Positions 24,335 to 33,561 of a DNA stretch of 64,000 bases are shown piece after piece. This stretch comes from Candidatus Leptofilum proximum (GTDB taxonomy: Bacteria > Chloroflexota > Anaerolineae > Promineifilales > Promineifilaceae). The position numbers and the translations under genes are program-made. A model generated the notes under the pieces. It did not search any database and was not told the DNA's origin. It saw only the letters and a program-made list of their open reading frames with translations. The stretch lies in the NCBI GenBank assembly GCA_016710325.1, contig JADJXK010000002.1, positions 310,001 through 374,000 of the forward strand, read 5' to 3'. Positions within the stretch are counted from its first letter, which is position 1, and each line of letters begins with the position of its first letter.

Positions 24335-24736
24335 ATGATGCAATCCAGCAGCTTGAGAGAAGATAAAACCATGGTCAACAGCCCATCTATCCAGCAAATT
24401 CAAGAAGGTGTAAGAGCGGCTTTAGAGGCAGTGATGGGCGATTCTTCACCAGAGATGTTGGATGAGATGTCTACCATTTTCCTGGAAGACGCCGTTCCGC
24501 TAATTGAGCAGATAAAAGCTGGGTTTGCTGCCCATGATTTTAAAGCCATCACCATCGCAGCCCACACGTTGAAAGGCAGCAGCGCTACCATTGGCCTGGC
24601 AACACTTGCTGATCTTTGCCTGGCGATCGAAGCAAGCAGCAAGGCAGAGGAGATAAACGGAATGGGTTCATCTATTACTAACCTGGAAGCGGCATACAGT
24701 CGTGTTGACAAGGCTTTACGCCACTTCCTACTCTGA
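24335..24736 (+). CDS. stand-alone histidine phosphotransfer (Hpt) protein
   Basis: 133 residues with AGGA before the ATG. It is one four-helix Hpt domain: AAHTLKGSSATIGL contains the phosphorylated histidine, preceded by a helix with FLEDAVPLIEQIKAG. It lies 26 nt before a hybrid kinase that ends in two receivers but lacks an Hpt domain, so it may relay phosphate from that kinase to another regulator. A plausible promoter (CTGTCA, 16-bp spacer, TACAAT) lies near 24119-24146. Confidence 0.88.
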   Translation: MMQSSSLREDKTMVNSPSIQQIQEGVRAALEAVMGDSSPEMLDEMSTIFLEDAVPLIEQIKAGFAAHDFKAITIAAHTLKGSSATIGLATLADLCLAIEASSKAEEINGMGSSITNLEAAYSRVDKALRHFLL

Positions 24737-24762
24737 GCGTCGGCGTTGGTTCCCTCAATCTT

Positions 24763-27558
24763 ATGATGCATCCAAAGAAACTTCAGTATCAGCTGGACAC
24801 GCTGAAGCTGGATGAGCAAAATCCACCCTCCCCCGAACAGTGGCGCCAATTTCTGCAGAAAATTGGTGGTGTGGTTCAAACCTACGAGCAAACCCTGCTC
24901 GCAAATACCTTCATCAACGATATTTTAGCCCAGGCGTCCTACATTCTGAACCCGATTGAAATTTTGGAGATTATTTGCGAAAAGGTAGCCAATACCTTTG
25001 GGTCGCCGCAAGCGGCCGTTGCCATGTTTAACGAAGAGGGCACAGAAGCGCACGTTGTGGCTGAATATTTAGAGGCTGGACGGCCGTCTGGCCTGGGCCT
25101 GGTTTTTCCCGTCAAAAACAACCCGGCCACAGAAATAGTCGTTGAAACGTGCCAACCCATCGTGGTTACCAATGTACAAACCGACCCGCTCACGGAGTGT
25201 ACACGCGACATCCTGGTCTATCGTGGAACCGTCACCATGCTTATTGCCCCCATTCTATTGGGTGGCAAAGCCATCGGCACATTTGGCATGGACTCCCTGA
25301 CTGAACGGCACTACAGCCAGGAAGAAATTGCCCTGGTGCAGCGGTTCATGACCACTGCTGGCCAGGTGCTTTCTAACGCCCAGCTGTATACCAAGCTGCA
25401 GGATGAATTGGCAGCCCGCCGCCAGGCTGAAGCTGAACTTTCTTCCCTTTACCGGGCCGCTACCCAGCTGCTTACCTATGCCAATCTGGAAGAGCTGGCT
25501 CAGCAAATTGCCGACAATCTGGTAGAAGAGTTTGATTTTGCCGACTGTAGTCTGTTGATTCTGGAAAAGCCGCTGTATCTCAAAAACAACAAGATTCCAC
25601 GAGATGAGTGGGAAGGCAACACGCTGGTGCGGCGGGCTTTTCGCGGCAAGTTTAGCCACAAAGTAGCCCCAACCATTCCCCTGAACGGAACCGGGCTGAT
25701 TGCCACGGCCGTTCGCAGCAACCAGGTTATCTACAGCCCCAACGTCACCACCGATCCGCGTTATCTGTCGGTAGATGACAAAACCTCTTCCGAGCTGGTA
25801 GTACCGCTGCGGGTAGGCAATGAGATCCTGGGGGCATTGGATTTACAAAGCCCGGACCAAGACGCGTTTGACGTCCGTTCCCTGGCCATTGTGCAGGTCT
25901 ACGCCGAACACGCCAGCCTGGCCCTGCTCAACGGCCTGCTGACCACCGAGCTGCGCCAGCGCGCCGCAGAGCTGCTAGAAGCCAAAGAAGCGGCCGAAAA
26001 AGCCAACAAAGCCAAATCCGCCTTTCTGGCCAACATGAGCCATGAAATTCGTACGCCGCTCAACGCCATCATTGGGCTCACCAACCTGCTGCTCGATACG
26101 TCCCTCACCGTTGAGCAGCAAGATTTTGTAGAAACCACCCACCGCAGCGGCGAGGCCCTGCTCAGCATTCTCAACGACATTTTAGACTTCAGCAAAATTG
26201 AGGCCGACCGGCTGGAATTAGAAGAGCACCCCTTTAATCTGCATGAATGTATCGAAGGAGCGCTTGACCTGGTGGCTCCTAAAGCAAGCGCCAAAGGGCT
26301 AAACCTGGCCTACTTTGTGGAAGACAGCGCACCTACTGTGATCCAGGGCGATGTTACCCGCCTGCGCCAGATTTTTGTGAACCTGATTGGCAATGCCGTG
26401 AAGTTTACGCCTAAGGGAGAAGTTGTTGTGCATGCGTCTAGCGAAAGACTGCCCAACGGCAAGCATGAAATTCATATCGCCGTTAGAGACACAGGCATTG
26501 GCATTCAGCCAGATAAATTGGACCGATTGTTTCAATCCTTTAGCCAGGTAGACGCCTCAACCACACGCCAATACGGCGGCACCGGGCTGGGGCTGGCAAT
26601 TTCTAAGCGGCTAACGGAGCTGATGGGCGGCATAATGTGGGTGGAAAGCGAAGTTGGCAAGGGGTCAATCTTCCACTTCACCATTCAGGCTCAAGAGGTT
26701 CCCCAACCGCCCAGCCAGAAAGCTGACAATACGTCTGGGGTTTTGGACAACCGCCATCTTCTGATCGTAGATGACAATTTGACCAACCGCACCATTTTGG
26801 CTCGCCAGGCGGAGTCCTGGCATATGATTCCCCACTGCTTTGCGAACAGCAGCGAGGTGATTGCTGCGCTCAACGGGAAACTGAAGTTTGATGTTGCAAT
26901 ATTAGACATGCAGATGCCTAATATTGACGGCGGGATGCTGGCTCAAATTATCCGTAAAAAGTACAGCAAAGCAGAAATGCCCCTGGTGATGCTCACATCG
27001 CTGGGTCAGCCGCTGCCCGACTCTCAGCGAGACTTATTTAACGCCCACCTGACCAAACCAGTAAAGTCTTCCATTTTGTACAACGTGCTGACGGGACTGT
27101 TTAGTGCAGGGGGCCTACCCACCCCACCAAGCGACAAGCAAGAGTTGTTCGATAACACGCTGGGCCTGCGCTGCCCGCTGCGCATTTTGCTGGCTGAAGA
27201 TAATGCTATCAATCAAAAGGTGGCTATGCGCATGCTGGAGCGGCTGGGTTACCAGGCCAATGTGGTGAACAATGGCCTGGAGGTGGTTGAAGCGGTGGTG
27301 CAACGGCCGTACGACGTCATCTTAATGGATGTACAAATGCCAGAAATGGACGGCGTCAAAGCCACCGTTCACATCCGCGAAAAGCTTGTCAGCCTGAAGC
27401 AGCCTTACATCATCGCCATGACCGCCAACGCACTGGCCGGTGACCGCGAAAAGTACCTCAGCCTCGGCATGAATGACTATGTCAGCAAGCCGGTGCGCAT
27501 CAACGAACTGACCGAGGCGCTGCAAAAAAGCTACGTCAATTCCCAGAAACTGGATTAG
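24763..27558 (+). CDS. hybrid sensor histidine kinase, GAF-GAF-HisKA-HATPase-REC-REC
   Basis: 931 residues, no membrane segment, so cytosolic. Order: helical start, GAF (about 55-200), coiled linker, GAF (about 225-390), HisKA with His427 in NMSHEIRTPLN, ATPase with NLIGNAVKFTP, RDTGIGI and YGGTGLGLAISK, receiver 1 with Asp715 (AILDMQMP), receiver 2 with Asp856 (ILMDVQMP). Both receivers look phosphorylatable. It lacks an Hpt domain, which is supplied by the small gene before it. The next hybrid kinase starts 7 nt later, indicating one operon. The ligand of the GAF domains is unknown. Confidence 0.93.
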   Translation: MMHPKKLQYQLDTLKLDEQNPPSPEQWRQFLQKIGGVVQTYEQTLLANTFINDILAQASYILNPIEILEIICEKVANTFGSPQAAVAMFNEEGTEAHVVAEYLEAGRPSGLGLVFPVKNNPATEIVVETCQPIVVTNVQTDPLTECTRDILVYRGTVTMLIAPILLGGKAIGTFGMDSLTERHYSQEEIALVQRFMTTAGQVLSNAQLYTKLQDELAARRQAEAELSSLYRAATQLLTYANLEELAQQIADNLVEEFDFADCSLLILEKPLYLKNNKIPRDEWEGNTLVRRAFRGKFSHKVAPTIPLNGTGLIATAVRSNQVIYSPNVTTDPRYLSVDDKTSSELVVPLRVGNEILGALDLQSPDQDAFDVRSLAIVQVYAEHASLALLNGLLTTELRQRAAELLEAKEAAEKANKAKSAFLANMSHEIRTPLNAIIGLTNLLLDTSLTVEQQDFVETTHRSGEALLSILNDILDFSKIEADRLELEEHPFNLHECIEGALDLVAPKASAKGLNLAYFVEDSAPTVIQGDVTRLRQIFVNLIGNAVKFTPKGEVVVHASSERLPNGKHEIHIAVRDTGIGIQPDKLDRLFQSFSQVDASTTRQYGGTGLGLAISKRLTELMGGIMWVESEVGKGSIFHFTIQAQEVPQPPSQKADNTSGVLDNRHLLIVDDNLTNRTILARQAESWHMIPHCFANSSEVIAALNGKLKFDVAILDMQMPNIDGGMLAQIIRKKYSKAEMPLVMLTSLGQPLPDSQRDLFNAHLTKPVKSSILYNVLTGLFSAGGLPTPPSDKQELFDNTLGLRCPLRILLAEDNAINQKVAMRMLERLGYQANVVNNGLEVVEAVVQRPYDVILMDVQMPEMDGVKATVHIREKLVSLKQPYIIAMTANALAGDREKYLSLGMNDYVSKPVRINELTEALQKSYVNSQKLD

Positions 27559-27565
27559 GTTATCC

Positions 27566-30500
27566 ATGATCTGGCAGCAAACACCGTATACCTTCCCCCT
27601 TTTTGCCACCGCCATCCTTACGTTGACGGCCGCACTCTATGCCTACCGCCAGCGGCATGTGCCGGGTGCTCTCCACATGTACCACATGATGGCAGCGGTC
27701 ACCTTTTGGGTGGTTTTTTACGCACTGGAACTAAACACCGTATCTCTGGCAGGCAAACTGTTTTGGGCCAGGCTGCAATATCTGGGTATTGTTTATGTTG
27801 CCGTCGGTTATTTCTTGTTTGTGCTGCACTACATTGGCGAGTTTCATAGATTCAAGCGGCCACGGCCGTTTCTACTGGCCCTTCACGTTTTGCCCGGTAT
27901 CACCCTGCTCCTGGCCTGGACCAGCAGCTGGCACCCGTGGCTGTGGCGCGCCACCCGGCTGGTTTCTGCCAATGGCTTGAGCTTTCTGCAGCTTGATCAT
28001 GGCTTCTGGTTTTGGGTTTTTGTCGGGTATGTTTACCTGCTGCTTACCGCCAGCACGCTTCTGCTGCTGCGCAAAATCACCACCGTGGCCCCACATTTTC
28101 GCGGCCAGATTGTGCTGACTATTATCGGCAGCCTTTTTCCCTGGCTGGGCAACCTGCTGTACATTCTCAACAGCAGTTCAGGCTATCTGGACTTCACCCT
28201 GTTTGGCTTCTCAGTTACGGCAGTTTGCTTCATGCTGGCTCTCTTCCACTTTAGTTTCTTAGACCTGCTGCCTTTGGCCCAGGGACTGGTCATTGAAAAG
28301 CTGGAGAGCGGGGTTATTGTGGTGGATGGCCAAAACCGGATCATCCGGTTGAATAATACGGCCGCAGCCCTGCTGGAGGCCGAAAATATCTCCCTCGGCG
28401 CATCGTTGGTGCCTCAAGAAGCAGCGTGGGCCGGTGTGACGGCCATCCTCCAGACAAACCAACCCGGCAAAACACAGCTCACCCTCAACGAGGCTGTTTA
28501 CGAAGTCACCGTTACCCTGTTAGACAGCCTCAGCGGGCAGGCCAACGGCCGTCTCATTACCCTGCACAACATCACCCGGCAAAAAAACACAGAACTCCTG
28601 CTGGAGCACGCCAAAGAAGCCGCCGCCGCCGCCGACCAGGCCAAAAGTAATTTCCTCACCAACATGAGCCATGAAATCCGCACACCGTTGAATGCGGTTG
28701 TGGGGCTGGCTGAAATGTTGCGCCAGACCCAGCTCAATGCCAACCAGCGGGAGATGATCGAGATGATGGCCCAGAGCAGCAACAACCTGATGCTGCTCAT
28801 CAACAACATTTTGGACTTCGCCAAACTGGAAGCAGGCAATTTGACGTTGAACCAACAGGCGTTTGACCTCATCGACTGCCTGGAAGCCGCCCTGGACAGC
28901 GTCCGGCCAGCGGCGCAAGACAAACAGCTCCAGCTAAGCTACCAGATTGATGCGGCCACACCGACAGCCCTGGTAGGTGATCCGGTACGGCTGCGCCAGG
29001 TTTTGGTTAATTTGCTAGAAAACGGCATCAAGTTTACCGAAACCGGTGACGTAGAAATTCATATCGATCATCCGCAGGAGCAGACGCCTGGCCTGCTTCA
29101 GTTTGTCGTCAAAGACACAGGCATCGGCATTGCCGCCGATCAGATCGAAAAGCTCTTTATGCCTTTTCAGCAGGTGGACGGTTCCATGACGCGGCAATAT
29201 GGCGGCAACGGCCTGGGTCTGGTGGTCTGCCAGCGTCTGGTCACTTTGATGGGGGGCAGCATCTACCTCAATTCAACCCTGGGGCAGGGCACGGCCGTTC
29301 ACTTCACCGCTCAGTTTAATGTCACACCGGAAGATAAAACGCCCGAGATCACGCTGCGCCACCACCAGGCCACGCTGGTCAACAAACGCCTGCTGGTTAT
29401 CACGAACGACGCCGCCCGGCGGCGGCACATCAGCAAGGAAGCGCGTGTGGCTGGCCTGGAGGTTTACGCCGCAGGCAGCAGCCACGAAGCGTCTTACTGG
29501 ATTGCCCACTCGCAGCCGTTTGATGTGGTTTTGCTGGATACGGCCGTCTGGCAAGAAGAACCCATCATTGTGACCCAACTGCGGCGTCCAGACGCGGACA
29601 CACTGCTGCCCATCATCCTGCTCAACCCCGATGGCCCTGGCCTGCCTGCGGCGGCTGCACCGGGGGCTTTTGTTGGCAGCCTGGCGCTGCCCGTGGCCAC
29701 CGCCCAGCTGTACGACGTGCTGATGAATGTCCTTGCTGTCGGCCAGTCCCCAGAAGCTGCGGCCAACATTACCACCCACATGGCCAACCGGCTGCCGCTT
29801 CAGATTTTGGTAGTTGAGGACAACGAGCTTAACCAGCGCATCTTAAAAAACCTGGTGGGCAAGCTGGGCTACCAGCCAGACATCGCCGAAAATGGCCAAA
29901 TTGCGGTGGATATGGCGGCCCAAACCGACTACGATGTCATCCTGATGGACATCCAAATGCCGGTGATGGACGGCGTAGCCGCCACCCATCACATTCGGGC
30001 CAACACGGCGGAAGGGAAACGGCCGTACATCGTCGCGGTTACGGCTCATACCCTGGAAGGAGACCGGGAATATTACCTTTCCTCCGGCATGGATGCCTAC
30101 CTGAGTAAACCGGTCACGCTCAACCAACTGGTGGAAACGCTTTACCAAAGCCGTGGCAGGCTGGCGGAACAGGTCACACCTACCCGGCTTAAAATACCCG
30201 CTGCCGATGTTTCTCGCGCTGAGACCGACCGCGTGCCTAGCGGTGAGCCAGGCGGCCCCATCGACTTTGCCGAGCTGGCGCTGCTCATTGAGGGCGACCC
30301 GATGGCCTTCCTGAAGACGATGGCCCCCATTTTTCTGCAGGACACTCAGAAAGTTCTAAATACCTTGAGCCAGGCAGTGCAAAATGGGGACACCGACGCC
30401 ATCAAAATGGCGGCACACAGCCTTAAAGGCACCAGCGCCAGCATGGGCTGCAAACGCCTGTCGCAGCAGTGCCGCGAACTGGAAATGATGGCCAGGGCTG

Positions 30501-30598
30501 ACAATCTGGCCGAAGCGCCCCCGCAGCTGCAAAAAATCATCGAGGAATACGGCCGTATTCACCTTTATCTGGCCAACGAGAGCGAAACGGCCGTATAG
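27566..30598 (+). CDS. membrane hybrid histidine kinase, 7TM-PAS-HisKA-HATPase-REC-REC-Hpt
   Basis: 1010 residues. The first 220 residues hold seven hydrophobic helices resembling the histidine-kinase N-terminal 7TM module. Then comes a small PAS-like domain (about 240-335, VVDGQNRIIRLN), HisKA with His369 (NMSHEIRTPLN), ATPase motifs NLLENGIKFTETG, KDTGIGI and YGGNGLGLVV, a weakly conserved receiver (about 600-720; ITND replaces the usual acidic start but VVLLD is kept), a normal receiver with Asp795 (ILMDIQMP), and a C-terminal Hpt with His951 (AAHSLKGTSAS). It can therefore run a whole phosphorelay internally. The final output partner is not identified. Confidence 0.93.
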   Translation: MIWQQTPYTFPLFATAILTLTAALYAYRQRHVPGALHMYHMMAAVTFWVVFYALELNTVSLAGKLFWARLQYLGIVYVAVGYFLFVLHYIGEFHRFKRPRPFLLALHVLPGITLLLAWTSSWHPWLWRATRLVSANGLSFLQLDHGFWFWVFVGYVYLLLTASTLLLLRKITTVAPHFRGQIVLTIIGSLFPWLGNLLYILNSSSGYLDFTLFGFSVTAVCFMLALFHFSFLDLLPLAQGLVIEKLESGVIVVDGQNRIIRLNNTAAALLEAENISLGASLVPQEAAWAGVTAILQTNQPGKTQLTLNEAVYEVTVTLLDSLSGQANGRLITLHNITRQKNTELLLEHAKEAAAAADQAKSNFLTNMSHEIRTPLNAVVGLAEMLRQTQLNANQREMIEMMAQSSNNLMLLINNILDFAKLEAGNLTLNQQAFDLIDCLEAALDSVRPAAQDKQLQLSYQIDAATPTALVGDPVRLRQVLVNLLENGIKFTETGDVEIHIDHPQEQTPGLLQFVVKDTGIGIAADQIEKLFMPFQQVDGSMTRQYGGNGLGLVVCQRLVTLMGGSIYLNSTLGQGTAVHFTAQFNVTPEDKTPEITLRHHQATLVNKRLLVITNDAARRRHISKEARVAGLEVYAAGSSHEASYWIAHSQPFDVVLLDTAVWQEEPIIVTQLRRPDADTLLPIILLNPDGPGLPAAAAPGAFVGSLALPVATAQLYDVLMNVLAVGQSPEAAANITTHMANRLPLQILVVEDNELNQRILKNLVGKLGYQPDIAENGQIAVDMAAQTDYDVILMDIQMPVMDGVAATHHIRANTAEGKRPYIVAVTAHTLEGDREYYLSSGMDAYLSKPVTLNQLVETLYQSRGRLAEQVTPTRLKIPAADVSRAETDRVPSGEPGGPIDFAELALLIEGDPMAFLKTMAPIFLQDTQKVLNTLSQAVQNGDTDAIKMAAHSLKGTSASMGCKRLSQQCRELEMMARADNLAEAPPQLQKIIEEYGRIHLYLANESETAV

Positions 30599-30730
30599 TG
30601 GCCGTCCGCCTACAATTGACCGCAGTTGTGCCGAGAGCTTGGAATAATTAGTCCTGTTTGTTAGCCACGTTGTAACCCGGCTCATTTACACATAAAATAG
30701 AGTCCGCCAGCTGGCCGAATCATACTCTGA

Positions 30731-32833
30731 ATGCCGCTGGCCGTAATGCTCATGATAAAAACTACCACCTCTGGCAATCCCTACCACCTAAACGGTGCCG
30801 CTGGCAGCCACCTCTTTTTTGGCCGCCAGCAGGTGCTTGCCTGGATACTGGATCAAACCACGGCTGAACTGGCCAGCGACCAGGTTTTGGTTCTGCATGG
30901 ACCAACCAAAATCGGCAAGACGGCCGTTCTCAAACAAATCGAATCTGGCGCACTTAACCCACCCCTCATCGGCATCTACGTGGATTTTGCCCAGGCGGCC
31001 CTGGACAGCCTCAGCGCTCTCTACTGGGATATTGCCAATGCGGCCCTGCATGCCCTGGCCCGGCTCAACGTTGAGCTGGAATCGCTCAACCACACCGACT
31101 TCATTGCCGACCCGGCCAAAGCGCTCCAGCAGCAGGTTCTCGCCCCGGCCGGTAAACTGCTGCAAGAGAGACGGCCGTTTAGCCAACCAATGCAGCGCCG
31201 CCTGCTCTTTCTCTTTGACAATGCGCATCTACTCCTGGAGCAAATAGACAACGGCACCCTTCCGGCCAACACCCTGCTCAACCTGCACGCTCACCTCACC
31301 GTGCCCGCCACCGCCAATGCCCTGTTTGCTTTCACCGATGGAGCGGAAGGCAGCGTCACCAAGCTGCCAGCCCTGGCCAACAGCCTGTTTTACGAACTCC
31401 CGCCGTTGACGGAGGAAGAAACCGTGGCCCTGGTGCGCCAGCCGGTGCCCTTTACCCTGGTGCACGATGTCGCCCAGTACATTTACCACGTCACCGATGG
31501 CTACCCGGACAAAACCCACCGGCTGTGCCACGCCCTGTATGAGCATCAGCAGCAGTACAACCTGACCCAAATCACCGTGGCTGATGTAGCCACCGTGCAC
31601 AAGTTTGCCGCCGTCAACGGCAACGGTCTGTCTGCCCTGCCCACCTACAACCTGCAAGGGACACTTTCTGTCAAGCAGGCGTTCCGGCTGGCCCATCAAT
31701 GGGATACCGGGCGCAGCCGTTCGTTTTTTCTGCTCTTGTTTGCGGTTGTCTTGCTGGCAGCGGCCATTGTGGTGTTTACCGCCACGGGCGACTCCCCGGT
31801 GAGCCAGCAGATTGCCGGGCTTTTGGGAGCAACCACGGCCACGCCAACGGCCGTCGCCCCCACCCCGCCGGTACAGATTGAAGCTGAAGCCGTCATTGCC
31901 GCCGAACCGCTGCCCACCGAAACCCCGCTGCCCACCGAAACCCCCAGTCCGACACCCACCGAAACGCCCACCAGCACCCCTACCACCACGCCCACCAACA
32001 CCGCCACCGCCACACCAGACCAATACCCGGCGATGATCACCCGCCAGCAAGACGGCATGGTGATGGTGCTTATACCGGCGGGAACGTTTATCATGGGCGC
32101 CGCAGAAAACGACTTCATCGCTGCGCCGGACGAAAAGCCACGTCACGAGGTGCGGCTCTCCCAGTTTTACATCGACAAATACGAGGTTAATGTGGAGCAG
32201 TATGCTGCTTTCCTCAATCGGCTGGGCGAACATGAACGGGCCTGCGAGGGCGTCGATTGTGCCTGGCCACAGGAGCTGGCAGGGTACACCAGCTACCTTA
32301 TCCTGCAAGACCTGGGCGACGGCACCGAGCAGTACTACCCCACCACTGGCTACGCCAGCTACCCCATCAACCATGTCAGCTGGTACGGCGCTAAAACCTA
32401 CTGCGAGTCGGTGGGGGCGCGTTTGCCCACAGAGGCCGAATGGGAATACGCGGCCCGCGGCACCGACGACCGCATCTACCCCTGGGGCAGCAAAGTACCA
32501 GAACCAGGCGGTGACCTGGCCGTCTTCCAAAGTGAGAGTTATGAGGAGCTAAAGCCGGTAGATGCCCTGCCCAACGGAGCCAGCGCTTTTGGCGTGTTTG
32601 GCATGGGGGGCAGCGTGTGGGAATGGACATCCGATTGGTACAAGGAAACCTGGTATGCTGAAAGCAGCATCAGCAACCCAACCGGGCCAGAAACCGGCTT
32701 TGCCCGGGTCATTCGTGGGGGGGCCTGGCCCTTCAACAACCAGGCCGACCGTATCCGGGCCACCAATCGCAGTTCTTTGACGCCAGATTTTATCAGTTCG
32801 GCTGTGGGCTTTCGCTGTGTGCGGGCGCCCTGA
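30731..32833 (+). CDS. NTPase - transmembrane - formylglycine-enzyme-fold fusion protein
   Basis: 700 residues; several ATGs cluster at the start and none has a clear ribosome site. Residues about 30-300 form an AAA/STAND-like NTPase: Walker A GPTKIGKTAV, Walker B RRLLFLFDNAH. One membrane helix follows (about 330-350), then a Thr/Pro-rich linker of about 65 residues, then an FGE-sulfatase/SUMF1 domain (about 440-700) with IPAGTFIMG, FYIDKYEVNVEQYAAFLN, LPTEAEWEYAAR, VWEWTSDWY and FARVIRGGAW. The layout puts the NTPase inside and the FGE fold outside the cell. Such folds act as oxidases or, more often, ligand-binding domains. It follows two hybrid kinases and may sense or signal with them. 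Confidence 0.88.
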   Translation: MPLAVMLMIKTTTSGNPYHLNGAAGSHLFFGRQQVLAWILDQTTAELASDQVLVLHGPTKIGKTAVLKQIESGALNPPLIGIYVDFAQAALDSLSALYWDIANAALHALARLNVELESLNHTDFIADPAKALQQQVLAPAGKLLQERRPFSQPMQRRLLFLFDNAHLLLEQIDNGTLPANTLLNLHAHLTVPATANALFAFTDGAEGSVTKLPALANSLFYELPPLTEEETVALVRQPVPFTLVHDVAQYIYHVTDGYPDKTHRLCHALYEHQQQYNLTQITVADVATVHKFAAVNGNGLSALPTYNLQGTLSVKQAFRLAHQWDTGRSRSFFLLLFAVVLLAAAIVVFTATGDSPVSQQIAGLLGATTATPTAVAPTPPVQIEAEAVIAAEPLPTETPLPTETPSPTPTETPTSTPTTTPTNTATATPDQYPAMITRQQDGMVMVLIPAGTFIMGAAENDFIAAPDEKPRHEVRLSQFYIDKYEVNVEQYAAFLNRLGEHERACEGVDCAWPQELAGYTSYLILQDLGDGTEQYYPTTGYASYPINHVSWYGAKTYCESVGARLPTEAEWEYAARGTDDRIYPWGSKVPEPGGDLAVFQSESYEELKPVDALPNGASAFGVFGMGGSVWEWTSDWYKETWYAESSISNPTGPETGFARVIRGGAWPFNNQADRIRATNRSSLTPDFISSAVGFRCVRAP

Positions 32834-32930
32834 CGCAGCGCGTTTGCGCTTGCGACTTTGGCGAAGATGCGTATGATTGCCCAAACACCATCTTTTAAAA
32901 ATTTTTTAGCTAACAAAAGTGAGGCATCGC

Positions 32931-33185
32931 ATGACAAGTACCAGTGATTTACCCATCAGCCCCCAACTGCTTGAGATTTTACGCTGTCCCCTGGCCGTTC
33001 AATCCAAGGAGTATGGGGATGATCCGGGTAAGTTAGAACTCGTCCACAACTGTTGGCTGGTTTGTGCCGACACCAACATGAAATACCCTATTCGGGACGG
33101 CATACCGGTGATGTTAATTGATGAAGGGATGAAGTGGCGCGATACGGCCGTAGCCGATCTGCCCGTCCCCCCACCTGCGGCATAA
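32931..33185 (+). CDS. Trm112/UPF0434-like small protein
   Basis: 84 residues from the ATG at 32931 with GAGG at good spacing. The pattern LLEILRCPLAVQS...LVHNCWLVCADTNMKYPIRDGIPVML, broken here for length, is that of the Trm112-like family (YcaR in E. coli), though only CP of the usual zinc-binding cysteines is clearly kept. Members stabilise methyltransferases or have unknown roles. It overlaps no gene but ends one base before the receiver gene, so translation is probably coupled. Confidence 0.8.
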   Translation: MTSTSDLPISPQLLEILRCPLAVQSKEYGDDPGKLELVHNCWLVCADTNMKYPIRDGIPVMLIDEGMKWRDTAVADLPVPPPAA

Positions 33186-33186
33186 T

Positions 33187-33561
33187 ATGAAAACTATCTT
33201 GCAAATTGAAGACAACCACGCCAACCGCCTGCTGGTTGAGCGCGTTTTAGAACCGCACCCCTATCGACTGCTCCACGCCGCCGACGGGGAAACGGGCGTT
33301 ACCCTGGCCCTCGAAGAAAAACCGGATCTTATCCTGGTGGATATGGGCCTGCCCGACGTAGATGGCCAGACTGTTGTCACCCTACTCAAGCAAATTCCCG
33401 ACATGGAAAACATTCCCATCGTAGCCATTACGGCCTGGCCCTCAGATAAAGCACTGGAGATGGCACAGCAGTACGGCTGCGATGGCTGTATCACCAAACC
33501 AATCAACGTTAAGAACTTTCCCGCACAAATCGCGGCATTTTTTATTGACAATGACGCTTAA
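33187..33561 (+). CDS. single-domain response regulator (DivK-like)
   Basis: 124 residues, receiver only. Acidic pair in QIEDNHANRLLV, phospho-acceptor Asp in ILVDMGLPDVDG, Thr in VAITAW and Lys in CITKPINV: all receiver residues are present. Without an output domain it may act as a phosphate shuttle or by protein contact, in line with the two hybrid kinases and the free Hpt protein upstream. The GNAT gene overlaps its last 11 nt. Confidence 0.9.
   Translation: MKTILQIEDNHANRLLVERVLEPHPYRLLHAADGETGVTLALEEKPDLILVDMGLPDVDGQTVVTLLKQIPDMENIPIVAITAWPSDKALEMAQQYGCDGCITKPINVKNFPAQIAAFFIDNDA

Noticed and set aside
31229..32530. 433-codon open frame on the minus strand with Gly-rich repeats
   Set aside because: Antisense to the Thr/Pro-rich linker and FGE domain; the Gly repeats are just the complement of ACC/CCC codons.
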